The notes under the pieces were generated by a model. The model was not told the origin of the DNA. It saw nothing but the letters and a program-made list of their open reading frames with translations, and did not search any database. The translations under genes were made by a program, and so were the position numbers. Below, one piece after another: positions 27,199 to 37,014 of a stretch of DNA of 64,000 bases. Location: NCBI GenBank assembly GCA_963666575.2, contig CAXXYG010000027.1:372001-436000 (forward strand), read 5' to 3'. The DNA comes from JABMQB01 sp963666575 (GTDB lineage Bacteria; Bacteroidota; Bacteroidia; Bacteroidales; Prolixibacteraceae). Within the stretch, counting starts at the first letter, position 1; the number at the start of each line of letters is the position of its first letter.

Positions 27199-28608
27199 TT
27201 ATATAATTTCAAAATACCTTTTTAACTCCCAATCGGTAACTTCTTGCATAAATTTATTCCATTCCCACTCCCGTGTATTTATAAAATGCTTTACAAAAGC
27301 CTCTCCAAATAACTCATTCGCGATATTTGAATTTTTCATTTTTTGTGTTGCATCCATCAAATTCGACGATAATTTCCCATTTTGAGTATCGGTATAACCA
27401 TTTCCTTTTGTTGGCTTAATTTGGAGTTTTAAATTATTTTTGATGCCATAAAGCCCCGAAGCCAGTGCAGCAGCCATTGCCAGATATGGATTACAATCGG
27501 AACCCGGGACACGCATTTCAACCCGCATTGAATTATTATTTCCGGGAATAACACGAATCGCTGTAGTCCGGTTGTCCATTCCCCAGGTAATAGTTGTTGG
27601 CGCCCAAGCGCCTTCGCTTAACCGTTTATAACTATTAATTGTTGGAGCATACATTGGTAAAATATCAGGCAAACAATATAACTGCCCGGCAATAAAGCTT
27701 TGCAAAATATCCGACATTCCATCGGCACTATAGAATAAGTTGTTTTTATTTTCAGAATCCCATAAACTTTGATGGATATGCCCGCCGCAACCTGGAAGTG
27801 CGGAATTCCATTTTGCCATAAAACTGGCAATTAACTCATGCCTGCTGGCAATTTCTTTTACACTTGTTTTAAAAAGTGTAGCTTTATCAGCAGCAGCGAT
27901 TATATTATCATGATAAATTGCTGCTTCGTATACACCCGGGCCCGTTTCAGTGTGCATGCCTTCAAGAGGAATATCAAACTCAGCCAGTTGGTCGAAAATG
28001 GCATTAAAATAATCGCTTTTCTGTGAAGTTCTCAATACTGAATAACCAAACATTCCCGAAGTCATTGGTTCCGGAACTGCAAAATTATTTTCAGATAAAT
28101 GATCGTCATTAGATTTAAAATTAAACCATTCAAATTCCTGTGCATAAATAGCTTGAAAACCCAGACTTTCACACTGCCTGTTTATTTTTCGGAGGAGATT
28201 CCGAGGACAAACCGCCAAATCATTGCTGCCAGAACCACTAAAATCAGCTAAAAAAAACGGCATGGAATTATCCCATGGAATTTGCCTGATCGTAGCATAA
28301 TCAATTTGAGCTTTCGCATCGGGGTACCCCGAATGCCAACCGGTAAACTCCACATTATCATAACATACATCGCCTGAATCCCAGCCAAAAACTACATCAC
28401 AAAATCCAAGCTTACTGTTTAAGGCACTAATAAACTTATCTTTATGAATAATTTTCCCCCTTAATACACCATCAATATCAGTAATAGCAACCTTAATTTT
28501 TAAGTGCCCGCTTTTTTCAACTCTTTTTATAACCTCTTCTTTCTGCATATCAAAAATCTTATACTCCCATAATCGGCCAGATGTTTCTTCATGAATTAAC
28601 TCACCCAT
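27199..28608 (-). CDS. Glutamine-synthetase-like gamma-glutamyl ligase (GSI-like, PuuA/FluG-like)
   Basis: The product has 469 residues from the ATG at 28608; an internal ATG at 28548 would give 449 and a more family-like start. It keeps the beta-grasp domain (VAITDIDGVLRGK) and catalytic barrel motifs: AQEFEWFNF, HTETGPGVYEAA, LPGCGGHIHQSLWD, TTITWGMDNRTTAIRV, and MRVEMRVPGSDCNPYLAMAAAL. The PGSDCNPYL form is typical of ligases that join glutamate to amines other than ammonia, and the adenylylation site of true GlnA is not evident. It leads an operon with an APH-fold kinase and a HAD protein. Gamma-glutamylation of an amine is inferred; the amine is unknown. It is divergent from glnN. Confidence 0.82.
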   Translation of the reverse strand: MGELIHEETSGRLWEYKIFDMQKEEVIKRVEKSGHLKIKVAITDIDGVLRGKIIHKDKFISALNSKLGFCDVVFGWDSGDVCYDNVEFTGWHSGYPDAKAQIDYATIRQIPWDNSMPFFLADFSGSGSNDLAVCPRNLLRKINRQCESLGFQAIYAQEFEWFNFKSNDDHLSENNFAVPEPMTSGMFGYSVLRTSQKSDYFNAIFDQLAEFDIPLEGMHTETGPGVYEAAIYHDNIIAAADKATLFKTSVKEIASRHELIASFMAKWNSALPGCGGHIHQSLWDSENKNNLFYSADGMSDILQSFIAGQLYCLPDILPMYAPTINSYKRLSEGAWAPTTITWGMDNRTTAIRVIPGNNNSMRVEMRVPGSDCNPYLAMAAALASGLYGIKNNLKLQIKPTKGNGYTDTQNGKLSSNLMDATQKMKNSNIANELFGEAFVKHFINTREWEWNKFMQEVTDWELKRYFEII

Positions 28609-28855
28609 ATATCAATTAGCGTAATATCGTTGAAAAGTTTCGAAAAACAAAGATGTATCCAGTTTTTATGATGGCAAATTAACTGTAAATTCAAAAAATC
28701 AATTAAAAATCAAAATTTCAGGGGAAAATGAACCAAATTGACACAAAAACATATTTTTATTACGCCTGCCCCCTGTTTTTTATCTCTATTTGTAAAAAAT
28801 TTATAAACTTTTAGTTTTTATCCTCGCTATTTAATGCCTCATTGTCATTTTTTTG

Positions 28856-28863
28856 TATTTTTG
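28856..28863 (+). promoter_or_regulatory. glnN: Predicted -7 element for glnN
   Basis: TATTTTTG matches TAnnTTTG, 39 bases before the glnN ATG. The region 28609-28901 separates two divergent glutamine-synthetase genes. No -33 TTG with normal spacing is seen (an ATTGTC is 11 bases upstream, too close), perhaps indicating activator-dependent control. Confidence 0.45.
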
Positions 28864-28901
28864 ACATACAGATAATAATACAGACATAAAAATTATACAC
28901 A

Positions 28902-31091
28902 ATGGCACAATTCAGATTTAAAGCATTAGAAGAAGTACTTTCAAGAATACCAGTGGAAGTCACAAGGGAAGATAATCTAATATCCGATTATTTCGGATCG
29001 ATGGTTTTCGACCAAACAAAAATGAAAAAATATTTATCGCGCGAAGCTTATAAAGCGGTAACCGATGCGATAGAAAAAGGAACAACTATTGACCGGAAAA
29101 TGGCTGATCAGGTGGCTCAGGGAATGAAAGCCTGGGCTTTAGAAAATGGGGCAACGCATTACACTCACTGGTTTCATCCTCTAACCGATGGAACAGCTGA
29201 AAAACATGATGCTTTTATTACACTTAATTCTGAAGGAGCTGTGATTGAATCGCTGTCTGGCAGTTTACTGTCACAGCAAGAGCCTGATGCTTCATCTTTC
29301 CCGAGTGGAGGTATCCGTCAAACATTTGAAGCCAGGGGATATACTGCATGGGACCCATCGTCTCCGGCGTTTATCAGCGAAACAACCTTAACCATTCCAA
29401 CCATATTTATTTCATATACCGGAGAAGCACTCGATTATAAAACCCCACTTTTGCGTGCAATTCACGCTGTTGATAAGGCAGCTACCGATGTGTGCCAATA
29501 TTTTGATAAAAACGTCTCAAGCGTCCAAACAAACTTAGGATGGGAACAAGAATATTTTTTAATTGACGAAGCTTTATATATGGCTCGCCCCGACCTGGTA
29601 TTAACCGGGCGCACATTAATGGGCCATTCATCGTCAAAAGACCAGCAATTAGACGATCATTATTTTAGCTCCATTCCAACACGGGTGAACCGATTTATGA
29701 TGGACGTTGAAAACGAAGCATACAAATTAGGAATACCAGTAAAAACACGTCATAACGAGGTAGCTCCTAACCAATTTGAATTAGCTCCGATTTATGAAGA
29801 GGCCAACCTGGCCAATGACCATAATCAACTGATAATGGACTTGTTGCAAAAATTTGCACGTCGCCATAAATTCCGTATCCTACTTCATGAAAAACCATTT
29901 TCAGGCATAAATGGTTCAGGGAAACACAATAACTGGTCGCTTACAACAAATACTGGTGTAAATGTTTACAAACCAGGGAAAAATCCAAAATCGAACCTGC
30001 AATTTTTAACTTTTGTTATTAATACACTTAAAGCGGTTTATGACAATCAGGATATTTTAAGGGCTAGTATATACAATGCAGGGAACCAACACAGGCTGGG
30101 GGCAAACGAAGCACCACCTTCAATTCTTTCGGTTTTCCTTGGAACCGAAATTTCGAAAATGCTTGATTTAATGGAAGAAGCTGTTGTTGACCGCAAAATG
30201 ACTCCAGACGAAAAAACTGCTTTAAAATTAAACATTGGCCGTATTCCTGAAATTATTCTTGACAGTACCGATCGAAACAGGACATCGCCATTTGCATTTA
30301 CAGGAAACCGTTTTGAATTCAGAGCAGTTGGTTCATCTGCCAACTGTGCTTCATCAATTATTGTGCTTAATGCTGCAATGGCAGCGCAGTTACAAGTGTT
30401 TAAAAAAGATGTCGATAAAATAATTGAGACAGGCACTAAAAAAGATGAAGCCATTTTTCAGGTACTCAAAAAAATAATCATCCAATCAAAAGCAATCCGC
30501 TTTAATGGCGATGGGTATAGTCAGGAGTGGGTTAAAGAAGCTGCCAAACGTGGATTAACAAATATTAATAACGTTCCTGAAGCATTAAGCGCGTACATGC
30601 GTGAAGAAAGCAAAGCGTTATTCCTTTCACAAAATGTTTTTAGCGAATCAGAATTAAAAGGGCGTGTAGAAGTTGAGTACGAAAAATTTGTCATGAAAGT
30701 GCAAATTGAAGCACGTATCCTGGGCGACCTGGCAATCAACCATATTGTTCCTACTGCCGTTAAATACCAAACAATGCTTCTCGAAAATGTTAAAAACTTA
30801 AAAGAAGTTTTTTCAGCCGAAGAGTATGAGACCTTAGCAAGTGCCCGTAAAGAGCTTATCAAAGAAATTGGGTTACACATTTCGGACGTTAAAATTAAAG
30901 TTAAAGAAATGGTTGAGGCCCGGAAAAAAGCAAATGTTATTGGCGATCCTATTGAAAAAGCAAAAGCCTATGATACTACTGTACGCCAATACCTTGACTT
31001 AGTAAGAAATCCAATCGACAAATTAGAATTAATAGTTGACAATGAACTTTGGCCATTGCCAAAATACAGGGAATTATTATTTGTTCGATAA
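28902..31091 (+). CDS. glnN: Glutamine synthetase type III
   Basis: The protein has 729 residues, the length of GSIII. Recognisable features are the N-terminal VFDQTKMKKYLSREAYKAV, THYTHWFHPLTDGTAEKHDAF, and SFPSGGIRQTFEARGYTAWDP segments, then NLGWEQEYFLID, KTRHNEVAPNQFELAPIYE, INGSGKHNNWSLTTNTG, and NRTSPFAFTGNRFEFRAVGSS. It makes glutamine from glutamate and ammonia with ATP and is the main assimilatory enzyme of many Bacteroidota. It is monocistronic, with its own -7 match and a good terminator. Two other glutamine-synthetase-type genes lie in the window. Confidence 0.97.
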   Translation: MAQFRFKALEEVLSRIPVEVTREDNLISDYFGSMVFDQTKMKKYLSREAYKAVTDAIEKGTTIDRKMADQVAQGMKAWALENGATHYTHWFHPLTDGTAEKHDAFITLNSEGAVIESLSGSLLSQQEPDASSFPSGGIRQTFEARGYTAWDPSSPAFISETTLTIPTIFISYTGEALDYKTPLLRAIHAVDKAATDVCQYFDKNVSSVQTNLGWEQEYFLIDEALYMARPDLVLTGRTLMGHSSSKDQQLDDHYFSSIPTRVNRFMMDVENEAYKLGIPVKTRHNEVAPNQFELAPIYEEANLANDHNQLIMDLLQKFARRHKFRILLHEKPFSGINGSGKHNNWSLTTNTGVNVYKPGKNPKSNLQFLTFVINTLKAVYDNQDILRASIYNAGNQHRLGANEAPPSILSVFLGTEISKMLDLMEEAVVDRKMTPDEKTALKLNIGRIPEIILDSTDRNRTSPFAFTGNRFEFRAVGSSANCASSIIVLNAAMAAQLQVFKKDVDKIIETGTKKDEAIFQVLKKIIIQSKAIRFNGDGYSQEWVKEAAKRGLTNINNVPEALSAYMREESKALFLSQNVFSESELKGRVEVEYEKFVMKVQIEARILGDLAINHIVPTAVKYQTMLLENVKNLKEVFSAEEYETLASARKELIKEIGLHISDVKIKVKEMVEARKKANVIGDPIEKAKAYDTTVRQYLDLVRNPIDKLELIVDNELWPLPKYRELLFVR

Positions 31092-31121
31092 TCAGGCATC
31101 ATTTAATTTATTTAAGAAAAA

Positions 31122-31147
31122 GGGCTTTAATAATAAAGCCCTTTTTT
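31122..31147 (+). terminator. Rho-independent terminator of glnN
   Basis: GGGCTTTA and TAAAGCCC form an 8-bp stem around ATAA, followed by six T. Confidence 0.88.
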
Positions 31148-31183
31148 ATAGCTAAATCTATACTAATACTACCACTTCTTCGT

Positions 31184-31191
31184 TATTTTTG
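31184..31191 (+). promoter_or_regulatory. Predicted -7 element for the PorE-like gene
   Basis: TATTTTTG matches TAnnTTTG, 50 bases before the ATG and just after the glnN terminator. No clear -33 TTG. Confidence 0.4.
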
Positions 31192-31241
31192 TAATCTGAA
31201 AATTAAGTTTACTTTTACTTTTCGTAAGTTTTGAAGGGATT

Positions 31242-33224
31242 ATGAATAAGATAAATATTGGTGTACTTTTAATTGTTTTAGCCATCTTAAGTTCTTGTAA
31301 TGCAACCCGCATGGGGCAAATTGCCCGGGGTTCGCAACAAATTGGAGAATATTACAAAGCAATTGAAAAATACCGTAAAGCCAACAAAAAAGAAAAAAGC
31401 AGGGATAAACGCGCTGAATATAATTTCCAAATAGCTGAATGCTACCGAAATATTGGTGACTACGAACGTGCAACGTTATATTACAGAACCTCCTTACGAA
31501 GAAACTACCCTAATCCAAAAGTCCCCCTTTATTATGCTGAAATGCTAAGGGCAACTCAAAAATATGAGGAATCGTTAGAAAACTACCATATTTACCTTGA
31601 CTCATTTCCCGGTGACGAACAGGCTTTAAAAGGAATTGAATCGATCAGTAAAACTCAGGAATGGACAGCTAATCCAACCCGGCATATTATTAATGCCATT
31701 AAAGAACTTAATTCGCGCGAAAGTGACTATTGCCCTGTTTTTGTTGGAGGGCGCGACAATGAAATTATTTTTACTTCGACACGAAAAGGTGCTACCGGAA
31801 AAAAATCGAGTATGATTACCGGTCAAAATTATGCCGACTTATTTAGGGCATATTTTGGTGTTCAACGTCAAAAATGGCAAGAACCAATTTTAATCGATCA
31901 AAATTTAGTAATTAATACAGGCGATGAAGAGGGAGCCGCTTCATTATCATCAGGTGGCGAAGAGATGCTTTTTACGCGTTGCCGCTACGATAAAAGCCAA
32001 AATCTGGGCTCTGAAATATATTCAACTTCTCAATCAAGAGGAGCATTTGCCCAACCCATTAAAGTTCAACTAATGGGCGACAGTATTATCGTTGCACATC
32101 CTGCCCTTTCACCTGATGGTTCGGTATTGTATTTTGTGTCGGATAAACCTGGTGGATTTGGAGGAAAAGATATTTGGATGGCTGAAAAAAACGGGGCTGC
32201 CTACGACAAACCCATTAACATGGGGCCGACCATAAATACCAAAGGCGACGAAATGTTCCCATACGTAAGAGACAATGGGGAATTGTATTTTTCATCAAAT
32301 TACCATGTAGGTATGGGTGGTTTCGATATTTTTATGGCCACCAAAAACGAAGATAATATATGGGAAGTTGAAAATATGGGATCGCCAGTAAATTCGCCGG
32401 CCGATGACTTTAGTATTTCGTTTGTTGCCGGAAAAAATCAGGGAATGTTTGCTTCAAACCGAAAAGGGTCAAGAGGCGATGATATTTATTCGTTTGTTAT
32501 CCCTCCAAAAATCTTTCAGGTTTCGGGCGAAATTTATGACAAACAAACAGGAAATGTTGTTCAGGGCGCAACTGTACGAATTATTGGTACCGATGGTACT
32601 AATTTAAAACTCCGCGCTTCGAATGGTAAATTCCAGCTAAAACTGAAGCCCGAAACAGAATATATTTTTGCAGGTTTTAAAGAAGGTTATTTAAATGATA
32701 AAGCAAGAGGTAATACTTTAGGGCTCGAAAACAGTAAAGATTTTAGAGTTGATTTGTACCTCACACCTACCGATGCACCTATAAAAGTTGACAATATTAT
32801 TTATGAGTTTGGCAAATGGGATTTGTTGGCTGAATCAAAAATTGCGTTGGATACGCTGGTTGACATGCTCAATTTAAATCCAACTATTACCATCGAATTG
32901 ATGTCGCATACCGACCATGTTGGCAGCGATCCGTTTAACTTCGACCTGTCGCAAAAAAGAGCCCAAAGTGTGGTTGATTATTTAATTGATAAAGGAATTA
33001 ATTCGCAAAGACTGGTTGCAAAAGGTTATGGCGAAACATGGCCTAAAAAGATTACACGCCAAATTGCCAGAGAGCACAGTTTCCTGAAACGCAATGATGA
33101 ACTTACCGAAGATTTTATTAACGCCCTCGAAACTGAATATCAACAAGAAATAGCCAAACAAATGAACCGCCGTACGGAATTCAGGGTATTATCAACCGAT
33201 TTTCACGAACAGTTTAAGGAGTAA
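31242..33224 (+). CDS. PorE-like type IX secretion/OmpA-family lipoprotein (TPR, PD40 propeller, CRD, OmpA)
   Basis: The product has 660 residues. A lipoprotein signal ends at LAILSSC (Cys19). Then come TPR helices (about 25-130: GEYYKAIEKYRKANK, GDYERATLYYRTSLRR, QKYEESLENYHIYLD), a PD40/WD40-like propeller (about 160-420, with LSPDGSVLYFVSDKPGGFGGKDIW and LYFSSNYHVGMGGFDIFMA), a carboxypeptidase-regulatory domain (about 430-500, SGEIYDKQTGNVVQGATVRI), and an OmpA-type peptidoglycan-binding domain (about 520-655, ending NRRTEFRVL). The domain order and length are those of PorE, which tethers the T9SS to peptidoglycan. Many paralogues share this architecture, so the exact gene name is not certain. 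Its last 11 bases overlap the convergent gene. Confidence 0.82.
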   Translation: MNKINIGVLLIVLAILSSCNATRMGQIARGSQQIGEYYKAIEKYRKANKKEKSRDKRAEYNFQIAECYRNIGDYERATLYYRTSLRRNYPNPKVPLYYAEMLRATQKYEESLENYHIYLDSFPGDEQALKGIESISKTQEWTANPTRHIINAIKELNSRESDYCPVFVGGRDNEIIFTSTRKGATGKKSSMITGQNYADLFRAYFGVQRQKWQEPILIDQNLVINTGDEEGAASLSSGGEEMLFTRCRYDKSQNLGSEIYSTSQSRGAFAQPIKVQLMGDSIIVAHPALSPDGSVLYFVSDKPGGFGGKDIWMAEKNGAAYDKPINMGPTINTKGDEMFPYVRDNGELYFSSNYHVGMGGFDIFMATKNEDNIWEVENMGSPVNSPADDFSISFVAGKNQGMFASNRKGSRGDDIYSFVIPPKIFQVSGEIYDKQTGNVVQGATVRIIGTDGTNLKLRASNGKFQLKLKPETEYIFAGFKEGYLNDKARGNTLGLENSKDFRVDLYLTPTDAPIKVDNIIYEFGKWDLLAESKIALDTLVDMLNLNPTITIELMSHTDHVGSDPFNFDLSQKRAQSVVDYLIDKGINSQRLVAKGYGETWPKKITRQIAREHSFLKRNDELTEDFINALETEYQQEIAKQMNRRTEFRVLSTDFHEQFKE

Positions 33225-34524
33225 CTATAGTGTTTTGAAAAGTAAAACTTTTAGTAAGTGATTTATAATTTTCATTCAGGCTTACTTCTTTACTTGTTAA
33301 AAATCCTTCAAGAACTAAATCTACCAATTCATTATTACCGTTGTATTCCGAAAAGTCATAAAGTGAAACCGAAACTGTTTTTAATTCAGAAAAATCGGGT
33401 TCACCAATAATTGCTGCCAACTCTTCGGGGAATTCAGGAATATACAAATCTTTACTATCAGTCCCATAAAAACTCCAACGGCAATCTGGAATGGATAAAC
33501 CCACACTTACATAATCAAATTCACCAGAAGTTGAGAAATTTAATTGCCTGTTTATTACCAAACCATTTACTTCAGCATTTATAAACGAAGTTGAAGTAAT
33601 TACATTTTCATCGAGGTAATAATTATTATAATGATTGGAATTTTCTGAATACCCAAAACTTGTGCTATATTCTACGATATCTAGACCTTCGCCCGGAACA
33701 AAAAGGTCGACCTTACCAGAGGAAAAAATTGGTATTTCTGAAGGTTGCAGATAAAATATCCGAATAAATCCATAATTAGCATCTAAAACTCTAATAGACA
33801 TGTACGTTAAATCGGCATTCCCCACTTTTTTTGGTAACTCATAATGAACCATGTTATAATTTAAACTATCAAATGAAATGACATTAGGGTCCGTATCTGT
33901 AATTTCCTGAAGAATAAATCCGGCATCTTCACCCTTTTGAAAGCAAGCATAAAACATTTCACCTACAGGAAAAGTCTGCCACTCTTCAGTTGGCTCACAA
34001 CGTACATCCTCTAATGAACCAACCGTATGTGAATGTCTTTGAAATTGCGCAGTTCGGGAAACAACGTCAAAATCAGGAATATCTATAAATTTATAATGGA
34101 CAGAAGAGCTTGAAACTTGAGGTGATGGACCATATACCACTCCGAGAACTAAATGTTTCCCTACCGGAATTGAACTATAACTTTCAATAGAGAAAGTGCT
34201 TTCACCTTCATACACTTGTAAATCTATAACATGGATATTAAACACATCACTTTTTATAGAATCATTTCGAAAAAATTCATAATCCGACGAATTGCTTAAC
34301 TCCTTAAAAACAGGAATTGAATTTGAATTTTCAATTAATACAAAACACCGCTGAACATCCTGAAAGGCAACATTATCATTCGTATGAATTGTTAAAATAC
34401 TTTCATTAACATATTCTTCCTCCTTTTTTTCACAAGCCGAAAAAATAAAATACATAAAAACAACACATACCAGAATAATACGACGATTAAAAAATTCGAT
34501 AAAAAATACAATTGGATTTTTCAT
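33214..34524 (-). CDS. Hypothetical lipoprotein
   Basis: I do not recognise the family. The 436-residue protein has a hydrophobic N-terminus ending at YFIFSAC (Cys31), a lipoprotein signal, followed by the acidic KKEEEY spacer typical of surface-exposed Bacteroidota lipoproteins. The rest is beta-rich, Ser/Asn/Tyr-rich sequence with no evident catalytic motif, and three later Cys residues. It stands alone, converging with the PorE-like gene and overlapping it by 11 bases; the K+ channel gene upstream ends 75 bases away. A cell-surface binding or structural role is only a guess. Confidence 0.75.
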   Translation of the reverse strand: MKNPIVFFIEFFNRRIILVCVVFMYFIFSACEKKEEEYVNESILTIHTNDNVAFQDVQRCFVLIENSNSIPVFKELSNSSDYEFFRNDSIKSDVFNIHVIDLQVYEGESTFSIESYSSIPVGKHLVLGVVYGPSPQVSSSSVHYKFIDIPDFDVVSRTAQFQRHSHTVGSLEDVRCEPTEEWQTFPVGEMFYACFQKGEDAGFILQEITDTDPNVISFDSLNYNMVHYELPKKVGNADLTYMSIRVLDANYGFIRIFYLQPSEIPIFSSGKVDLFVPGEGLDIVEYSTSFGYSENSNHYNNYYLDENVITSTSFINAEVNGLVINRQLNFSTSGEFDYVSVGLSIPDCRWSFYGTDSKDLYIPEFPEELAAIIGEPDFSELKTVSVSLYDFSEYNGNNELVDLVLEGFLTSKEVSLNENYKSLTKSFTFQNTIVTP

Positions 34525-34598
34525 AGAAAAAGATTAACAGCGAAACTTATAACTTAAAAATAGCGGTTATTAACGTATGATCAAAATAGGAAGAAAAA

Positions 34599-35642
34599 TC
34601 ACACTTCAACTTCGGTTTCCATTTTTTCCCTCAAAACACTTATTTGTTCGGGGCTGCCAATAACAAAAAGCTGGTCGTTGCGCGAAAGCACCATCTTCGG
34701 GTCGGGATTAAAAACATACCGGGCGCCGCTCAATTTTAAGCCGATAATATTAGCGCCAGAGATATCCCGGACTTTTAATTCTGAAATAGATTTACCCACA
34801 AAACAATTGGCCATATTCTTGCACGACACTTCTTCGATACTCACATCTTTACTTTTTTGAAGAAGAATGTATTCAAGGAATTCAACAACATCGGGCTGAG
34901 TAACTAACTTAGCCATCCGTTGCCCACCAATACGTTCAGGCATAATTACATTTGATGCACCAGCCCGTTTAAGTTTCATTTCCGACTCCATTTCGGAAGC
35001 ACGACTCACAATTATTAATCCCGGATTCATACTTCGGGCAGTAAGGACCACAAACACATTATCGGCATCGTTTGGGGTTGTAATGATCATAGCCTTGGCT
35101 TTATATACCCCAGCCTGCTCCAATAAATCCTCATGGGTTGCATCGCCTCTGATATAAAGCAATTCGGGATTTTCACGTAGCCTTGAGATAACATTATCGC
35201 GTTTATCAACAATCACAAATTCAACTCCATTTTCAACCAATTCCATAGCAGCCTGTTCTCCATTCCGGCCATAACCAACTATGATTACATGATCTTTAAG
35301 TTTTGCAATTTTTTTATCCACCCTGTAAGTTTTAATATAGTTAATTAATTCTCCGTCAAATATAAATCGAGCCAAAGTTGAACCAACATATGCCAAACTA
35401 CCAAGACTACTTATAATCAAAATAATTGTAAAAATCATTCCACCATCCGAAAGTGGTTTTACTTCTTTAAAACCAACAGTAGCGATAGTTATTACCGTCA
35501 TGTACAATGACTCAAGTAAAGTCCAGCCTTCAATAAAATGATACCCAAATGAACCGGTAGCTGTAATAAATACAATCAGGGTAATGGCAATTTTTAATGT
35601 GCGGCTCGATATTTCCTGAAATTTATTTACCTGCTGACTCAT
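34599..35642 (-). CDS. Two-TM potassium channel with RCK (TrkA-N/TrkA-C) domains
   Basis: The product has 347 residues: transmembrane helix 1 (about 17-38), a pore loop with TVITIATVGFKEVKPLS, transmembrane helix 2 (about 68-90), a TrkA-N Rossmann domain (about 113-235: HVIIVGYGRNGEQAA), and a TrkA-C domain (about 265-340). This is the MthK-like design, a tetrameric K+ channel gated by ligand binding to RCK domains. The selectivity filter reads TVGF-K-E instead of TVGYGD, so ion selectivity may be altered. Its ATG lies within the end of the DUF2851 gene (20-base overlap), so the two are translationally coupled. Confidence 0.88.
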   Translation of the reverse strand: MSQQVNKFQEISSRTLKIAITLIVFITATGSFGYHFIEGWTLLESLYMTVITIATVGFKEVKPLSDGGMIFTIILIISSLGSLAYVGSTLARFIFDGELINYIKTYRVDKKIAKLKDHVIIVGYGRNGEQAAMELVENGVEFVIVDKRDNVISRLRENPELLYIRGDATHEDLLEQAGVYKAKAMIITTPNDADNVFVVLTARSMNPGLIIVSRASEMESEMKLKRAGASNVIMPERIGGQRMAKLVTQPDVVEFLEYILLQKSKDVSIEEVSCKNMANCFVGKSISELKVRDISGANIIGLKLSGARYVFNPDPKMVLSRNDQLFVIGSPEQISVLREKMETEVEV

Positions 35643-36918
35643 CCAAAAAGGTTTTTTTTATCAACTTATTTCCTACCTGACAAAATAAGCATTTTTTCAT
35701 TCTACAATATACATTTTTTAATTGAAGTAAGGCTTGCGTTTCAAACGCTGAACGTGGTTTTACTCCTAAAATTTCCCATTTTGTAATGATAGAATTATGC
35801 TCAGCAGGGAGCATCTCAAGAAATTTAAATGCCCGGTCCTTAAATTCATATTTTGAATGGTAATCGCCATAAACAAATAAAAATGGAACCACCACATTTA
35901 TTATCAATAAATTAATGGAAGCATCGCCCAATTCCTTCACTTTTTTAGGCGAACTTTTATTAAACCGGTAATGTGTATCCCAATAATCTGAGGCCTTCAC
36001 ATTTAGAAGCTGTTTGAGTTTTTCAATACTTTCTATCTCCAGAATTTTTGAAAACAGGCTTTCAGATTGATGGATTAATGCAGCAAACTGTGCTATGCGT
36101 ACCGATGGAAAATTACCCGGACGCAAACGCATAAATTTCCACAAAAACATTTCAATAGGTTTTAACTTATATTTTCTGAATAAAAATGAATATTCATCGC
36201 GAAGCTTCAGAAAATATGAATCGCCCAATAACTGCTCATTTAATAATCCGGCGTTGCCATATAAAAGTGCCTCAATCTGAAATAATTTATTTTTATGTTT
36301 CGCTATTACCGGTAAAGGCAACGATTTGGCGAGCAACTCAAATGGCAATGCATTGGTTTTAAAACCAAACATTTTTGCCAGGAATTGATAAAATGTTTCA
36401 TTCCAATTATTTTTATTTTCCTCTAAACGCGTTATTATTTCAGAGGTTTTTGCCTCAAGCCTTTCAACCATTAAACGGTGAAACGCCATTTTCAGAACAA
36501 ACAAATCAACCGTAAAAAACTGTTCCTGGCAGGGAATCCATGATTTTGAATCGAGCAATTGCTGGTAATTTATCTGAAGCTTTTTTGGATATTTTAAAAT
36601 TAATGCAGGAATCTCTCCCCCTAATGAATTTTTAACCGGTTTATCATATTCTTCAACCACATGAAGAATTACATTGTCGAAAGCTTTATCATTATGGTGG
36701 TTGTGAACATACCAATCTGATGACTTTTTGTGAATCTCTATATTCCCTGCCCATATTGTATTTTCAATTTTTATTTTAGCATTAAAAAAATCAGGGCCTG
36801 CATCAGTATTTTTATTGCCGGGTTGAAGTATCTCAATTTTTTCATTCGAAACAGAATTCAAACTGTTTTTGTACTGAAGCTGCTGTTCCCATATAAACTG
36901 GAGGAATTCTTCGGGCAT
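35623..36918 (-). CDS. DUF2851 family protein
   Basis: The product has 431 residues with the DUF2851 pattern: EEFLQFIWEQQLQY at the N-terminus, LQPGNKNTDAGPDFFNAKI, WAGNIEIHKKSSDWYVHNHH, and later LLPAEHNSIITKWEILGV. The family is conserved in Bacteroidota and is of unknown function. There is no signal peptide or membrane segment. The early Asp/Glu/His-rich block (DAGPDF, EIHKKSSDW) recalls a nuclease-like metal site, but this is an impression. It overlaps the K+ channel gene by 20 bases and is probably downstream of arcA-trmH-ycaQ in the same direction, 96 bases from ycaQ. Confidence 0.85.
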   Translation of the reverse strand: MPEEFLQFIWEQQLQYKNSLNSVSNEKIEILQPGNKNTDAGPDFFNAKIKIENTIWAGNIEIHKKSSDWYVHNHHNDKAFDNVILHVVEEYDKPVKNSLGGEIPALILKYPKKLQINYQQLLDSKSWIPCQEQFFTVDLFVLKMAFHRLMVERLEAKTSEIITRLEENKNNWNETFYQFLAKMFGFKTNALPFELLAKSLPLPVIAKHKNKLFQIEALLYGNAGLLNEQLLGDSYFLKLRDEYSFLFRKYKLKPIEMFLWKFMRLRPGNFPSVRIAQFAALIHQSESLFSKILEIESIEKLKQLLNVKASDYWDTHYRFNKSSPKKVKELGDASINLLIINVVVPFLFVYGDYHSKYEFKDRAFKFLEMLPAEHNSIITKWEILGVKPRSAFETQALLQLKNVYCRMKKCLFCQVGNKLIKKTFLDESAGK

Positions 36919-37014
36919 GATTTACAGGGTTATTTAATTAGTCTCAAATTACTAAAAAAAACAATCCCTGTCAAGGCGCCCACGATTATAATTCAAACAT
37001 TTAGTTTGCGAAAT

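Noticed and set aside
30047..30454. 135-codon minus-strand frame
   Set aside because: It lies opposite glnN and is a shadow.
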